Positions 36,748 through 48,139 of a DNA stretch of 64,000 bases are shown one piece after another. The translations under genes and the position numbers were made by a program. Under the pieces are notes generated by a model, which saw nothing but the letters and a program-made list of their open reading frames with translations, searched no databases and was not told where the DNA came from. Each line of letters starts with the position of its first letter. Positions within the stretch are counted from its first letter, which is position 1. Origin of the DNA: Trichostrongylus colubriformis (lineage: Eukaryota; Nematoda; Chromadorea; Rhabditida; Trichostrongylidae); assembly GCA_963978905.1 (NCBI GenBank), contig OZ022258.1, positions 44,872,591 to 44,936,590 on the forward strand, given 5' to 3'.

Positions 36748-37786
36748 ATGGGTCATTCCATAAGTAATGTCGTTTTTTTCCAGCGTAAATTTTTCCTATG
36801 AAATTACAAATTTTCGCAGCATGTCATAAATCATTCGAAAGAGGTTTTCCTGCTCTACAAAATGACATGTTTAGTTTTCGAGTTTGTTAGAATGGGGCCG
36901 ACATTTAGGCTGGCGAAGAGGTAGGTCCAGCCGACAAAAATTGACCAAACCGGCAATCAATTGAAACACTATATTTCAATTTAGGAAAATCAACCAGTCA
37001 TGTGTCGCGTACTTAGCCCTGACCTCTCCTACAATTTCCAATATTTAATTGATCAAGAAGTCGTGTCATTATTTTTCTAAAATCTTTTTTTCGAAAGCAC
37101 CCACATTTATTCAAAATGAAATTTTTTCTTTCAAACTTTTTGATTAGGGTTGTATTATGAACCACTTCGAAGGACTTTTTCTGCTCTATCGAAAACATCT
37201 TTCTAGTTTGTTTTGGCTGCGATTCAGATTGAGTTTTGATACCATGTGATATGAGTCCAGTTGACATTTTTCACAATTTATTTTTTCCATGAGAAAGTTA
37301 AGGAATCCGGTCAGTGGTATTTCCCTGTTCCTAGGCACCACCTGTTCTTAACATTCCACCACTCTTTCAACTGATTGGTTGAGAAAATTTTCTTGCCTTT
37401 GTTCGAAGAAATTGTCTAAAATCACCGAGTTGTGGCGGAAAAACGAAATGTGGAAAAAGAGCGACGTGACTTTTTAAGCAACCGACTGGTGGAACTTACA
37501 GGAGAGGTCGGGGCTAAGTGCGGAACACATGATTGGTTAGATTTCCTCAGGTAAAATATTGTGTTTCAATTGATTGCCGGTTTGGCCAATTTTTGTTTGC
37601 TGGACCTACCTCTTCGCCGGCCTAAATGTCGGCGCCATTCTAACATACTCAAAAACTAAGTAGGCCATTTTGTAGAGCGGGGAATTCTCTTCCGAATGAT
37701 ATATAATATGCTGCAAAAACTTGTGATTTATGGCAAAAATTTTCGCTTGAAAAAAAAACGACACTACTTATGGAATGACCCAATAT
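36748..37786. mobile_element. 1.04-kb non-autonomous TIR element (TA target site)
   Basis: Ends GGGTCATTCCATAAGTAATG and CTACTTATGGAATGACCC begin imperfect TIRs of roughly 300 bp each. It interrupts a dispersed repeat whose uninterrupted version is at 62.26-62.45 kb, where CGATGTATTATGATCGG is continuous. This shows a TA target duplication. No transposase is recognisable inside. Confidence 0.8.
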
Positions 37787-38480
37787 TATTATGATCGGTT
37801 ATAGTCGAAAAGGCATACCACGCAATCCTGTACATCCTTTGGTAATCCACGAAAGAGGTGATCTAAAGGCACCGGAGAGAGCAGTTTGTGCCGGTGCTCG
37901 CTTGTAGTTCGGCTATTGCACGCACGAGGCCTTGCCAAAACGTCGAGTGTAGACCCGTTGGGTATCTTCTTTCAACCTATTTTTACATACTTTCTCGCTC
38001 CTTCTACCTTTCATGTCTCACTGGTTTGTTTCTGTTTGTTGCTTCATTCATTCAGCGTCATCATGAACAAAAATCAGTTCCACCTTCTCTGTCCGCCACC
38101 GGCAGGCGTCTCGATCACTTGAAGCGTGCAGCTCGAGGTGAAGTGCCCTAGGATCGCAATAACGCCCCAGAGGCGCGATCCCAACGCAAGCTTCGCTACA
38201 CGTTATCCCTTCTAGGCTCAAATGTTCGTCCGAATACAATAGTGAGTCCGAATACGCTTTCTTTTCTTCCTCCTCATGGTGCCTTTCAGTCAACCACGAG
38301 TTGAAATTTTTCAAGTGGAACAGTGGAAGCCAGTGACATATAATGATTACAGGAAGATATAATGACATGTGATGAATAGTGAAGGTAAGGTATAGTGGTT
38401 GTAAATTCTTATGCAAAATACGTACATACGAAGCAGTCAACCATAGTAGTAGCTATCAGTCTGAAACACTCGTAACACTA

Positions 38481-38642
38481 CAAGGATGCTGAGTTATGGG
38501 CAAAAGCTTCGGTGGCGGACGGGACTCGAACCCGCACTTTATCCTTTAGAAGCTTTTGCCCATAACTCAGCATCCTTGTAGTAACTTTCGCATCGCGAGC
38601 TGCGGCGATAAACAGCAGTTATCAAAAATTAAAAGTATCAAA
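38481..38642. mobile_element. SINE-like insertion with 13-bp TSD and a 34-bp inverted repeat
   Basis: Exact ACTCGTAACACTA at 38468-38480 and 38643-38655. The insert holds arms 38477-38510 and 38550-38583 in inverted orientation. Between them lies a box-B-like GGTTCGAGTCCCGTCCG (minus strand). Confidence 0.7.
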
Positions 38643-38689
38643 ACTCGTAACACTAGTAAACTCATTTCCTTAGAAGAAAGAAAGAAGAC

Positions 38690-41150
38690 AAGCAGTAACG
38701 GTTGCCAAGCACGGTCTACAATGGCACGCAGTGGTAGTGATAAGCACTGCCGATCGATCCTCTGGAAGTAACACTGAACTGCCGTTTGTGATGGTCTCAA
38801 GGCAATGTTGCTTGATAAGTCGACCAATACCTACTCTTCAAATTGATCCGGTGTAAGAGTGATATTCCGTTAAGGTTAGTCAAGATTTATTGATGAGATT
38901 CTGCTAGCCTACGACTCGGCATCATCCTTTTTGTGTTGACGCTTTGAACTTCAAATCCAGGTCGATTTCATTTCCCAGATTCGTAGTCACGTAACTATTG
39001 GTCGGAGGTGCAGCGCTGGATCCTTCATAATTGCCAGAATTATATTGATAGGATAAACTGAAAACTTGATAGGTTCTTTTGGTTTTAAGTGCAACTGCAT
39101 GCGACAAACTCGCACAGTCTTTTTTCCAGCCAAAGGTTGCTTTCAGGATATCAAATAGATTATCATGTAGGTTACTTACTAAATTGAATTTGAATTTGAA
39201 TTTGAATATAGGTAGATTTGCCTGTTCATAGTCATAAACAATGGGTTGTGTGTCATCATCAATCCTTGAAGCTTTGTTTTTTTCAAAAGTGATTTTTAGA
39301 GCAATTAGCGGAAGGTGGGGGAAGCGGTTGTTAGGATATTTTTTTATTTCCAGCACCCTGACTTGGATGGAATCGCGATTCTCTGATAAACTTCCCTCCC
39401 GTATACTCTTTCTCTTTTAATAGAACAATCTCCAGTATCACTCTTTGTCCTATCTCGTGTGTCGAGCCTACTCGCTAGAGGAACCATTAAAACAGCTCCC
39501 AAAGCGCGCACAATTAGCTTTGCAAGCCAAGCGCTAGTTCGAAATTTCTGTTCTAATAGCACGCATCCCAAAAACTGGATTTTAGAGTGGTTAAGTCAGA
39601 AGTCTCACAAAGAACTGGTTTAGGCAAGTTTGGCATGCGCCTAGGCTACGCATGATTTATCTTTTAAACTGCTTCGATAGTCCATCTAAATACGTACGTC
39701 GATATGCGGTTATAAACCCCATGAATGTCACGTTGCCGAAATCAAAATCGACCCCTGCGATTTCGTCGTCCTCAAGTCCTCACAAATCTTCATAGGGTGC
39801 AACTAGATGCTCATACAGTTAACATGGTGGTGAAAATGCGTTTGAGAAAAGTCAGAGGCGTAGCACATTGTGGGCATTATTGATATGGTGACAGGTGTGG
39901 GGAGAGCAGTCGTGGCTCCAAAGACAAACTCTGCTCGAGCAAGCATGTCATTCTATTTTTTGTGGTTGGCTCAATGACGGAGAGATGTCATTTGCGAGAT
40001 ATAAATACTGGTGCTAACCGCCTCTTGCCTCACAGGGGACTATGCGTGTCCAGCTCGTTTTCAGATCCGTTTGTGATTTTCAGCTGAAATAATATTCTGC
40101 ATGACAAGCCCGCCCATGGTTGCTGTCGTTATCTACTACTTAACTGAGTGTTTTACAAGACTTTATGAGTACTTTTCAGCATTGTAGATCAATCCATGAC
40201 GATATGAATCAAAATAGATGCCTGCAAAAAATTGGCGTCATCAGAATAATGCTTTTCATGGTCCCCTGATGACTCGTGACATCATGCAAAGCTATATGAG
40301 ATTCTCGAAGGTAATTAAATTTTTATGTCAAAAATGTGAATCTTTTCAAAATGCCAATGGCACTGCCAATGCCAAGACAGCATCAAGCAGGCCCACACTG
40401 GCTGTTATCCCCCACGAATCCCGCCGCTATTGAAAACTCTGTCCCTCTTCCGAATAAGCTCGTAGAAATTCCATGAATTAGCATAATCGCAGCTGCGCTG
40501 TACTTATTTTATGAATACTGATTCCTGCCGTCGTCCACAATGTAGTTTGTCTTCAGAACGGCGCATGTGAATTTTCCGCTTGAACAGCATCGTGCCGCTC
40601 GCAAAAACAGTCTACTGCACGAAGATGTACATGAAATCGTCTTTTATCTGCTGAGTCATGAATTATCGGGTGATTCATGGGACAAATTTCAGCTCCATCT
40701 TTTTCTACAGTGCTAGAACGCTTCACAGTGGCAGACTCTGTTGACGAACTTTTCACTCAAGAAAACGATCATCCAAAAGATAATCACAAACGGCTGAAAG
40801 CGGTAGACAATGTGCAACACTTATGAGGATCATTTTTCATTTGCGCGCAAGATCTTTGCTGAATATTTCATTTTTTACGCTGTCTGGCAATGGTGATCGC
40901 CTATATAGTGAGACGTGAGAGCGTTCAGGAAACGCCACCAATTTTCTCTACTGATCCGTTTTAGCGTTTTTATGCTGCACTGAACTCTCTCAAGACTCGC
41001 CTCTGAAGCTTTTGCGTATAACAACGTGATCAGAGGGAAAGTGATTTGCTGGCAGAAATGAGGTATGTGATATTCTGCGTTTTGTCTGATGCTTTTAACT
41101 TTGTGCTTTCAGTTAGGGCAGAAATATGGACTTTTAGCTGTGGGACCTTG
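38690..41150. other. Intergenic, mostly unassigned
   Basis: Contains the 144-codon open frame on the minus strand (38922-39356) and the frame upstream of it. 39.6-41.1 kb shows no recognisable gene. Confidence 0.35.
38922..39356 (-). CDS. Unrecognised 144-codon open reading frame
   Basis: The minus strand is open for 144 codons in AT-rich DNA, longer than expected by chance. It includes an acidic patch (RIDDDTQPIVYDYEQ), a Phe/Lys alternation (IFKFKFKF) encoded by an AATTCA microsatellite, and a central FGWKKDCASLSHAVAL that vaguely recalls the CAP-domain Trp/Cys helix. A consensus donor (A|GTAAGT) sits just after the FKFKF stretch, so only part may be exonic. The adjoining upstream frame (39344-39571) has a hydrophobic run. 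No domain could be assigned. Confidence 0.3.
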   Translation of the reverse strand: MLEIKKYPNNRFPHLPLIALKITFEKNKASRIDDDTQPIVYDYEQANLPIFKFKFKFNLVSNLHDNLFDILKATFGWKKDCASLSHAVALKTKRTYQVFSLSYQYNSGNYEGSSAAPPTNSYVTTNLGNEIDLDLKFKASTQKG

Positions 41151-41270
41151 CTAAGATGATAAGGAATTTTTTTGTGAGTGCCCTAACCAACACTTGGGTG
41201 GTACTGGCTGAATCACACACACACACCCAAATATGTGAGAAGCACGCGCGAGTTCGTAGAGCGAACGAGC

Positions 41271-41350
41271 CGTATACGCCCCGAGACGTACGCGACGAGC
41301 TATATACGCCCCGAGACTTACGCGACAAACCGTATACGCTTCGAGAGCGG
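41271..41350. repeat. 30-bp tandem repeat, about 2.6 units
   Basis: Units start CGTATACGCCCCGAGACGTA / TATATACGCCCCGAGACTTA / CGTATACGCTTCGAGAG. It lies in an unusually GC-rich 0.4-kb island (41220-41590). Confidence 0.8.
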
Positions 41351-41722
41351 AACCCGGCCAAATTTTGCCCCTAGCACCGGTAGCCCAATGGTCCAGGGGG
41401 AGCTTTCTCGCAGCACGCGGGAACGCTTCCCCCATCCCCCTCAGGCGCTGAACGCGGTAGAGGGACAACGCGGCTTTGCGCCCAGTTGTTAATGCGCCGC
41501 ATACGCGACGTGCAACGGAATGTCGCGGCGACAGTAATCCGGGGGGCGCCCACTGCCGGAATAAGACCCCACCGGCACGAATTTACCATGAGTTACGGAA
41601 ATACATCTTCTTGAATCGCTCGACGAAGCTGGGCATCTTCCAGACTTTTAACGTTTGTAAAATTCAGATTTTTAAATCACTTTCGCCGATCATTGCGAAC
41701 ACTTTAGGATTTCTGGGAGCTC

Positions 41723-41865
41723 ATGCAGTCTCTTCTAGACTTGAATGTACTGTTCGACATCGCCTCCACGCTAAAAATCTCGTCTATTCTGCCCCACTAG
41801 GATTCTCTTATATGCGGTTCATGGGCACGATCGCCGACATTTTCCATGATGCCGGTCATGATGTG
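41723..41865 (+). pseudogene. UDP-glucuronosyltransferase first-exon relic with frameshift
   Basis: ATG at 41723 opens MQSLLDLNVLFDIASTLKI. After an apparent 1-nt deletion the sequence continues in the next frame as VYSAPLGFSYMRFMGTIADI and FHDAGHDV, ending at a GTAAGC donor (41866). The pattern matches the N-terminal exon of nematode UGTs (ILVxSPxFGxSHxxFMGxIAD...AGHDV), enzymes that conjugate sugars to lipophilic compounds. No further UGT exon was recognised downstream, where a BEL/Pao relic begins within about 0.6 kb. Best read as an isolated, broken duplicate. Confidence 0.6.
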
Positions 41866-42439
41866 GTAAGCAGCTTCAGTTTCTCGCTTTACAGTGCTTC
41901 TCATGTTATCGCTTTACAGTGCTTCTCATAATATCAAAAATATCGTGCTCGCTCATAAAAAAATATAATTCCGCTTCAGAGCCGGCTAGGGTGTCGGAGA
42001 AATCCGAAGTAGTCTGAAGCTGTTAGAGTGACAAGAATAATGTCAACTGATCATGGTTGGCGGAACGTCATCAGGATATTGATTGAAAATATCGGTTTTT
42101 TGTGCAAAAAGCTGGAAACAGCTTATGGACCATACCACTGAGTGAGTGCCCTCATAAAAGTTGATATTCTACGCCATCGTGCACCACCAGTAGATATTGA
42201 TTGGAAATATCTGTAGAGCACATTGCATGTAGATCGATATCTTTTGCTAAAATGGGCCTGTGTAGTGGAAGCTGTAAATGGGCCACCCAGTACCACGACT
42301 GTAAAATCTATATATTTTCACCAAACGACATTGCTGTGCGATTTCTGTTTACATCATTTTGCCCACAGCTCGCTTCGCAACGGTACCCCGTAACGCAATG
42401 TAGATCGCAAAGCTCAGGCTTCCTAGGCGTCCTAATGCA

Positions 42440-45400
42440 TCGTGGGATTCCTTTGTCGTCCTTTTGAATGTTCAATTCATCGCGATGTCTTTCTTGGTTT
42501 CCTCTTTGAATTGTAGCTGGCGTACCCTTACGATTGCTTGTGTAGCGCTCTTGAGTTTGCGCTCCGTAATGTGTCCTTTTAGCTTGGATTCTTGTGGTTC
42601 CGGGATTCTTGTCAGCATAGTGTCCCTTCTTGACGTATGTACGTTCTGTGATAGTCTTTTCACAAATCGTAACACCATCGCAGTTACCCTTCTTAACTTA
42701 GACATTGAGCTATATCGCGTGTCCGTTGTCCATCCTCTAGCTTCTTCCTGCCTTGCGATCTTGACTACCGTAATATCTTCTGTATCATTTTGCGTTCCAA
42801 CTGGAATACTTGTGTTTCTTCGGGCCACGTCGTGAATCGTGGGCCGTTCCACCTTATGCTGTTTAGTAATCCACTTGCTGATAGTCCTCGTTCACCTAAG
42901 TCAGCAGTTTGAGCCTCACATCAATACAGACGAAGAGGACCGGTATTCCTCGTTCCATTAGGGTTTTCGAAATTTCCACCATTTCGTTGCATCTATTTCT
43001 GGCCGAAAATCCGGTATCCATGTGGCTTGTTCAGTTCCTGATCTAACTTGAGGCTATTTCAGAGTCCGATAGGATGGAGATCTGATCAGTTTTGATTTTT
43101 CCTTCCACCTCTGTAATGGTATTCATAGCTAGGCGTGCTCCGATTGCCAAGGTATTCAAATCGAATTTCGGAACTGTGTTTTTGCTTTGAGTGAAAGAAG
43201 CCTCGATCCTGCGGTCAAGATATCTTGGCCTTCATTATTCTTGAGGTATACTACCGCACACATCGCTACGATACTGGCGTCCCTGCATATTAGCAGCGTT
43301 CTCTTGTCAGCGATCCTACTTGGAACGTTTTTTCTAATTTCTCTGCTTTTGTGCGAATTCTACGTGAATTTGCGATGACATTCTGTGTGAGCTCAGTGTC
43401 TCATGCGTAGTCCTTTTCCCACAACTTTTGGAAAAATGTTTTCTGTTGAAGTGTGAAAAGGATTAAGTAGCCCATAGGATCGTACATTGATGCGATCATT
43501 TGTAGTACAATTCGCTTCGTTATTTTTAATGTCTCCTTTTTAATATCTGGCCTTGTACGTGATGATAAACATGTTTTCCTTTGTACCTCAAATCACTCGC
43601 AACGTCGAGGAAGTGTTAGGCGCCATTTATCTTTTTCCTTGATCCGCTTGATGAATTCCTGGTTATTCGACGCGAATTCTCTTAGGTTCATATATAGTTC
43701 TACGTAGAGAATCCTGTTGATGTCTTCTGCTACTTCCTTTTGGGTTTTTTTGTCGCTGTCCGCGTGGTATTTTATTGTAGCTGCCAGCAGAAATGATATG
43801 ATTTGAGTTTAGAGGTCACTCTCGTGAACCTGTAGACAATTATGTTCTTCGTGTTCAAGTGTTTGTTGATGTCGCGGACCCACAAACATCTCGTTGCGTT
43901 CCGGTTTTCTTTTTGTAATCTGACTTGTAGAAAGGCGTCTTACGTCAGCGATAGTCACTATCCTTCCTAGTCTGAATCGCATTACCATGCCTATAATTTT
44001 TGGTAGAATTAAGGGGGGCTTGATATAATGGGTAATTGAGTGAAGGCTTTTCCTTGTGATGTGCGGAGGCATCGAAGACGATCCTCACTTTTTGGTTGTT
44101 TTCTTTGATGTTAGCACAGCTTGGTTTTCAAGTAATGCATTCTTCTTCCTTCGATTTTGGGATTCTTCACCTCCTCAGAGATACCCTTTTCTACGTGGTC
44201 TTCGAATATTTTGTCGTATTCTAAAATTGCTTTGTCCTCCCTATGTGACACGAAGGATGATCTCAATCTTCTCCCAGCAATCCCAGCGATCTCAATCTTC
44301 TTCCCAACAATGTATCTACTGTTGGGTAATGGTTCGTCATTCTCCTTCCACGGTAACCTTTCATAGTAACCGTCTTCTTTTTTCCGTACTGCTTTATTAA
44401 AATTCTCTAGGACCCGCGCTTCGTTTCTTTCTTTTCTCGTTTTTGTGTACCGTATATTTTTATGCCTGGATTCCAGTGCCCGATAGGTATCTCATTAGTT
44501 TCTCTCGTCCTCCGTGCTGGGTGCTATCGTTATTGGTTCAGTTTCTTCTTTCCTGGGAAGTTTCTCCTACACCTGTGACCAAACTTCGTAGCCTTTGGGT
44601 GCAAACCCGACGGGAATTTCATTATGCTGCCACTCATGATTTTCGGTAATTGGTCGCAGCCCAGAAGGATTTCTGGAGATGTTCGTTTTCTCGAATATGG
44701 CATCTGGATGCCTCGACAGTTGATGAACCTCCGGAGATGAACCTGATACTTCGCTTTAATGATTACTTTGCTTCTGAAGACTATCGATCTGTGTGTACTG
44801 TCCTTCTCACCTTTGACTTCTACTTGATCTGCTCGTAGTCGTCTGGTTTTGTTTCATTGGACCGAAATGTGTTCGTGGGGAGAGTTTTCTTGGCCGTTAC
44901 CGGTAACTCGAGGTCGCCCTCAACCTACTGTCTATAAATGATGGCTCTGACCTTGCATCCAGGAGTATTCCGACTTCTGGATTCATAAGGTCCCTGTATT
45001 TGTCCTGCGCCGCTTAAGAGGTGTGTGTTTTTTGCTTGGATGGGCTTTCTTAGTCTGCCGTATCTCTATCCCTGCTTTCTCATTTAATTTCTCCTTTTGT
45101 GCGATCTTTTCTTATTTGCGTAAACCTCGTGTTCTTGTTCTGATTAAACAAGATTTTGAACTGAGTAACCGCGTTGTCTCCCTGTCACTGACCTCTGACT
45201 TCGCTCCGTCCTTGGCTGTGTGGTGATTGTCGTTTCTGACTTCATTCCACACAGGGAGATGTGTTGTTTCCTTCCACATCATCTACAATTCTGACTCTAA
45301 CGTTGAGCCACCATGTGGCTGTTTCGACCGCAATTTAGGCACAAGTTGTTGCAATTATAAAACGCAATCTTTTCATTCGCGGGTACTTCTCTGCACTTTG

Positions 45401-46480
45401 CTGCTGGATGGTTCTTCATTTTGCAATACAGACAACGTGGCTCCGTTCCTCTGGAAAATCTTTCTTGTCCCTTGACTGGGATTTTCCCTTATTTTGCTTT
45501 CACCCCTAGTTAATTCACGCATTTCTTCTATCAGCTTTCACTTATTCTTAGATGGTTCCTTCTACGACTCCGCGTAGACTGCCCCAGTTCCACGAGTTCG
45601 ACGGCACTATTTCTGCTTTCTCGTGATTATTTTATCTTGTATACTTTCTTCGAACTTCGTGGTGATCTGGGTAAGGAGTTGGAGATGGTTGACATCTTGC
45701 CCCTTGTTCCGTAGCTGGATCATCGTCGACGCTACTTGACAGTCTCTTTGTTCCGCCATTGTGTTCCTGTATTTTGGACTTTTTCCAGCTTTACAGATGT
45801 CGATAATTATTTCATCTCTTTCATAGAGTCTTTTCAGCCAGTTGACCGCTTCGCTGTATCCTTCCCTGGATATTCCAAATCTTCCTATTGTCTCTCTTAT
45901 TTCCCCTGGTACTGCCAGAAGATTTCCCAGTCCCAGCTGTTCCCTGAGCAAGTTGGTACTTCAATAGGTGGTAGCTGTACTCAAGGTTGTGTTTGTTCTG
46001 TTGTTACCTGTAGATTATTCTTTCTCTTCTTCCTCGATTTCTTGTTTCACTGTTTTCCTATCCTCCAGTTCTTGGTTGAGTTCTATTTCCTCGTCTGACA
46101 GTTGGCCTATCATTTCTTTCATCTTTATCAAAACGTCCGTCGCCGCTTCCATTTCTCTTTAATCCCCTCTTCGGTTCCTTTTCCCTCCTCTCCTATGTGC
46201 AACCCTACTTTCGACTATTTCCAGTTTCTCCATTCCTCAATATTCTTCTTCATCAGAGTTAGCAGGTGGGTCTTTATTGTGGTTATCCTTCACTTTAAGT
46301 GTTTGGCTTCCGTGTTTCCACTTGATGATGGTTTGGTCCCCACTGCTGCTATCGAAGCTGAGATTGAACCTTGTGCATTTTCCTTTATTTTGTTAAGATA
46401 TCTTCTGATTGTTTCCACAGACATTTTTTGACTCTTTGCTTGTTTTATCTGATGTTTACCACTGTATATATTTTGTATCT
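42440..46480 (-). mobile_element. Decayed BEL/Pao LTR retrotransposon
   Basis: Minus-strand coding remnants occur in order. Gag-like helical sequence lies at 45951-45607 (VNWLKRLYERDEIIIDICKA). A zinc knuckle follows near 45.35 kb (CLNCGRNSHMVAQ). RT-region text lies near 43.99-43.6 kb (ISFLLAATIKYHADSDKK, then LYMNLREFASN). The Pao signature TKRIVLQMIASMYDPMGYL lies at about 43.47-43.53 kb, and an RNase H-like DASIVAMCAVVYL lies near 43.27 kb. Linker sequence reaches 42.47 kb. Many stops and frame changes exist. The RT catalytic YxDD stretch is missing, integrase was not found, and LTRs were not identified, so the copy is dead and truncated. Confidence 0.8.
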
Positions 46481-47189
46481 TGTTATGACACGCACCAAAA
46501 AGAAGGAAATGAAGAAAAAGACAGAAACGAAATGAGAAATATCCACAACTCTCTCAGTGTGGTCTTTTTTTCAACCTTTCACGCGGGAATCTCGATAAAT
46601 TGTGGTGTCGCTCCCCCTTTTTTTCTTTACAACCTTGCACGACTTTAAACAGGTACAGGAAATGGCTAGTGATGTCCCAGTAGTGTATGGAATCAGTGGT
46701 ATATTTAAAGAGCACACTGTATGAGAGGCGTTACTTTTCCGCAAATGCTGCTAACCTGCCGTGGATGTGGTGGTTGCTGCGTCGGACGTCGAAAAATATA
46801 TCACAGAAAACTACAGGAACACAGAATTTCGCTCCGACGGCTGTCTAGTGGGGCTTGTTCCACACAAAGAGAATAACAAGTACAGCACAAGTACAGGACA
46901 GTAACAGAAATGAGCCGTGATGCTGACCCTCTGGCCGTGAACGCCTGGAATAAGTCTTGTTAACAAGTTTAACGTCAGCAAAAAAATGTTGTTGACGGCC
47001 CCAGAGACGAACGAGGGGGTGTACCAGACGAGGGAATCCTTATCCGGATCGAACCGGGACAGACAACTCATCCCTCGGCGCCCTTCCTTGTTTCAATTAC
47101 GTTTTTCCGTGCATACGGCAGCGTCGAATGCTCAGGAGACAGGATTTCGTCGAAACGTTCTGCGTCGTAGTCACAGCCTACCTGTAGAG

Positions 47190-47335
47190 TGCTGCGACGG
47201 AGTAGACTCGATTGTGAGGTCTGAAACAGCCTTGATCTAAACGGTCGAAAATGCATTCAAGGACCCACCTAGAGCGTTGGTACTGACGTGGAATAGGCCA
47301 AGCACTGCAATAATCTGCAGTATGGCAGTTGGGGA
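47190..47335 (-). pseudogene. Degraded 5' end of a second CAP/ASPR-like gene
   Basis: On the minus strand a hydrophobic leader ending in STNALG meets GTGGGT, and then after a TTTCAG acceptor comes LTIEST. This parallels exon 1/exon 2 of the gene at 49.2 kb (SYAL|DFTIES). The intron sequence between them is also similar (GGAAAATGCTC-like versus CGAAAATGCAT). The codon aligned with the intact gene's ATG reads ATA, and after about 10 residues of exon 2 the similarity breaks down. It is read as a truncated copy from tandem duplication. It could instead start upstream with an unseen exon. Confidence 0.45.
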
Positions 47336-48139
47336 AACGTTCTGTTGTCCCTTTATTTGAAGGCTAACCATGCTTCTATCGTTTCCCGCTCTTGTGCTCG
47401 AGTTGTGTTTTACTGGGGCATGAAATCATCGTATTCATACGGCAGCTTGTCTCTGATGTGATCAGGCTGAGCTTAACGCTCAATTTCCTATCGGGATTTC
47501 TTTTGGGATTTGTATATTCACACTGGAGCTCCTTCGCCATGGGAAAGACAGTTGTGTGGTGGTGGATGCGGTTGTGGAACTGACATCTTTTTTGTGGAAC
47601 TGTGCGGTTGTGGAACTTACAATTTTTAAAACAATCCTGAACGTCACAACAGTGCGTTGAGGAAGGAGAAGTGATTCGTATCTCTCTCCTTCTTCAAGGC
47701 AAGGCAAAATCTACTGAGGTCCGATCATTTCGTCGCATTATTTCCTTACTTTGAACTGATTTTTCTCGATTGTGCCCGAATGTGAACTAACATGCATTGC
47801 TTCAAGCAGCTCCATGTTTTGTTTATACATGGAAGTACCCTATCTTGTCCTGTGCACCGAAATGCTCAGTTGCAGTGTCTATCTCAAAGATGTTCTCGCT
47901 TTCTGAGATGATTAATCTGATAGCTAGTTTTCAGCTTAGCTCGCGATACGTGACACCGACGGTGATCTGTAGGCAAATCCTGTGGTCGGAACTGGAGGTT
48001 AAACTCCCACTCCAGGCTTCCAACATATTCATATGTAAACTTATTACATTATCGGCATCGATCACCATTACCGTTCTTTTGAGTACAAAGTACAGTTGCA
48101 CATTTGAATTGAATGCGATTTATCGAAGATATCATCACT

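Larger units (their letters stand above)
36565..38690. repeat. Large non-coding repeat, right-part copy (interrupted)
   Basis: Aligns with 62263-63030 once the 1-kb TIR element and the 162-bp SINE-like insertion are removed (CGTGTATCATAAGTGTGT, GGTGAGCTCTT, AGGCACCGG, GAGGCCTTGCCAAAA, GCAAGCTTCG, GTAGTAGTAGCTATCAGT). Confidence 0.75.

Noticed and set aside
41235..41931. Long frames over the GC-rich island
   Set aside because: Open on both strands due to base composition. Only the UGT-like part (41723-41865) carries a family signal.
42201..46648. Many plus-strand frames of 60-120 codons
   Set aside because: They are shadows of the antisense BEL/Pao coding sequence.
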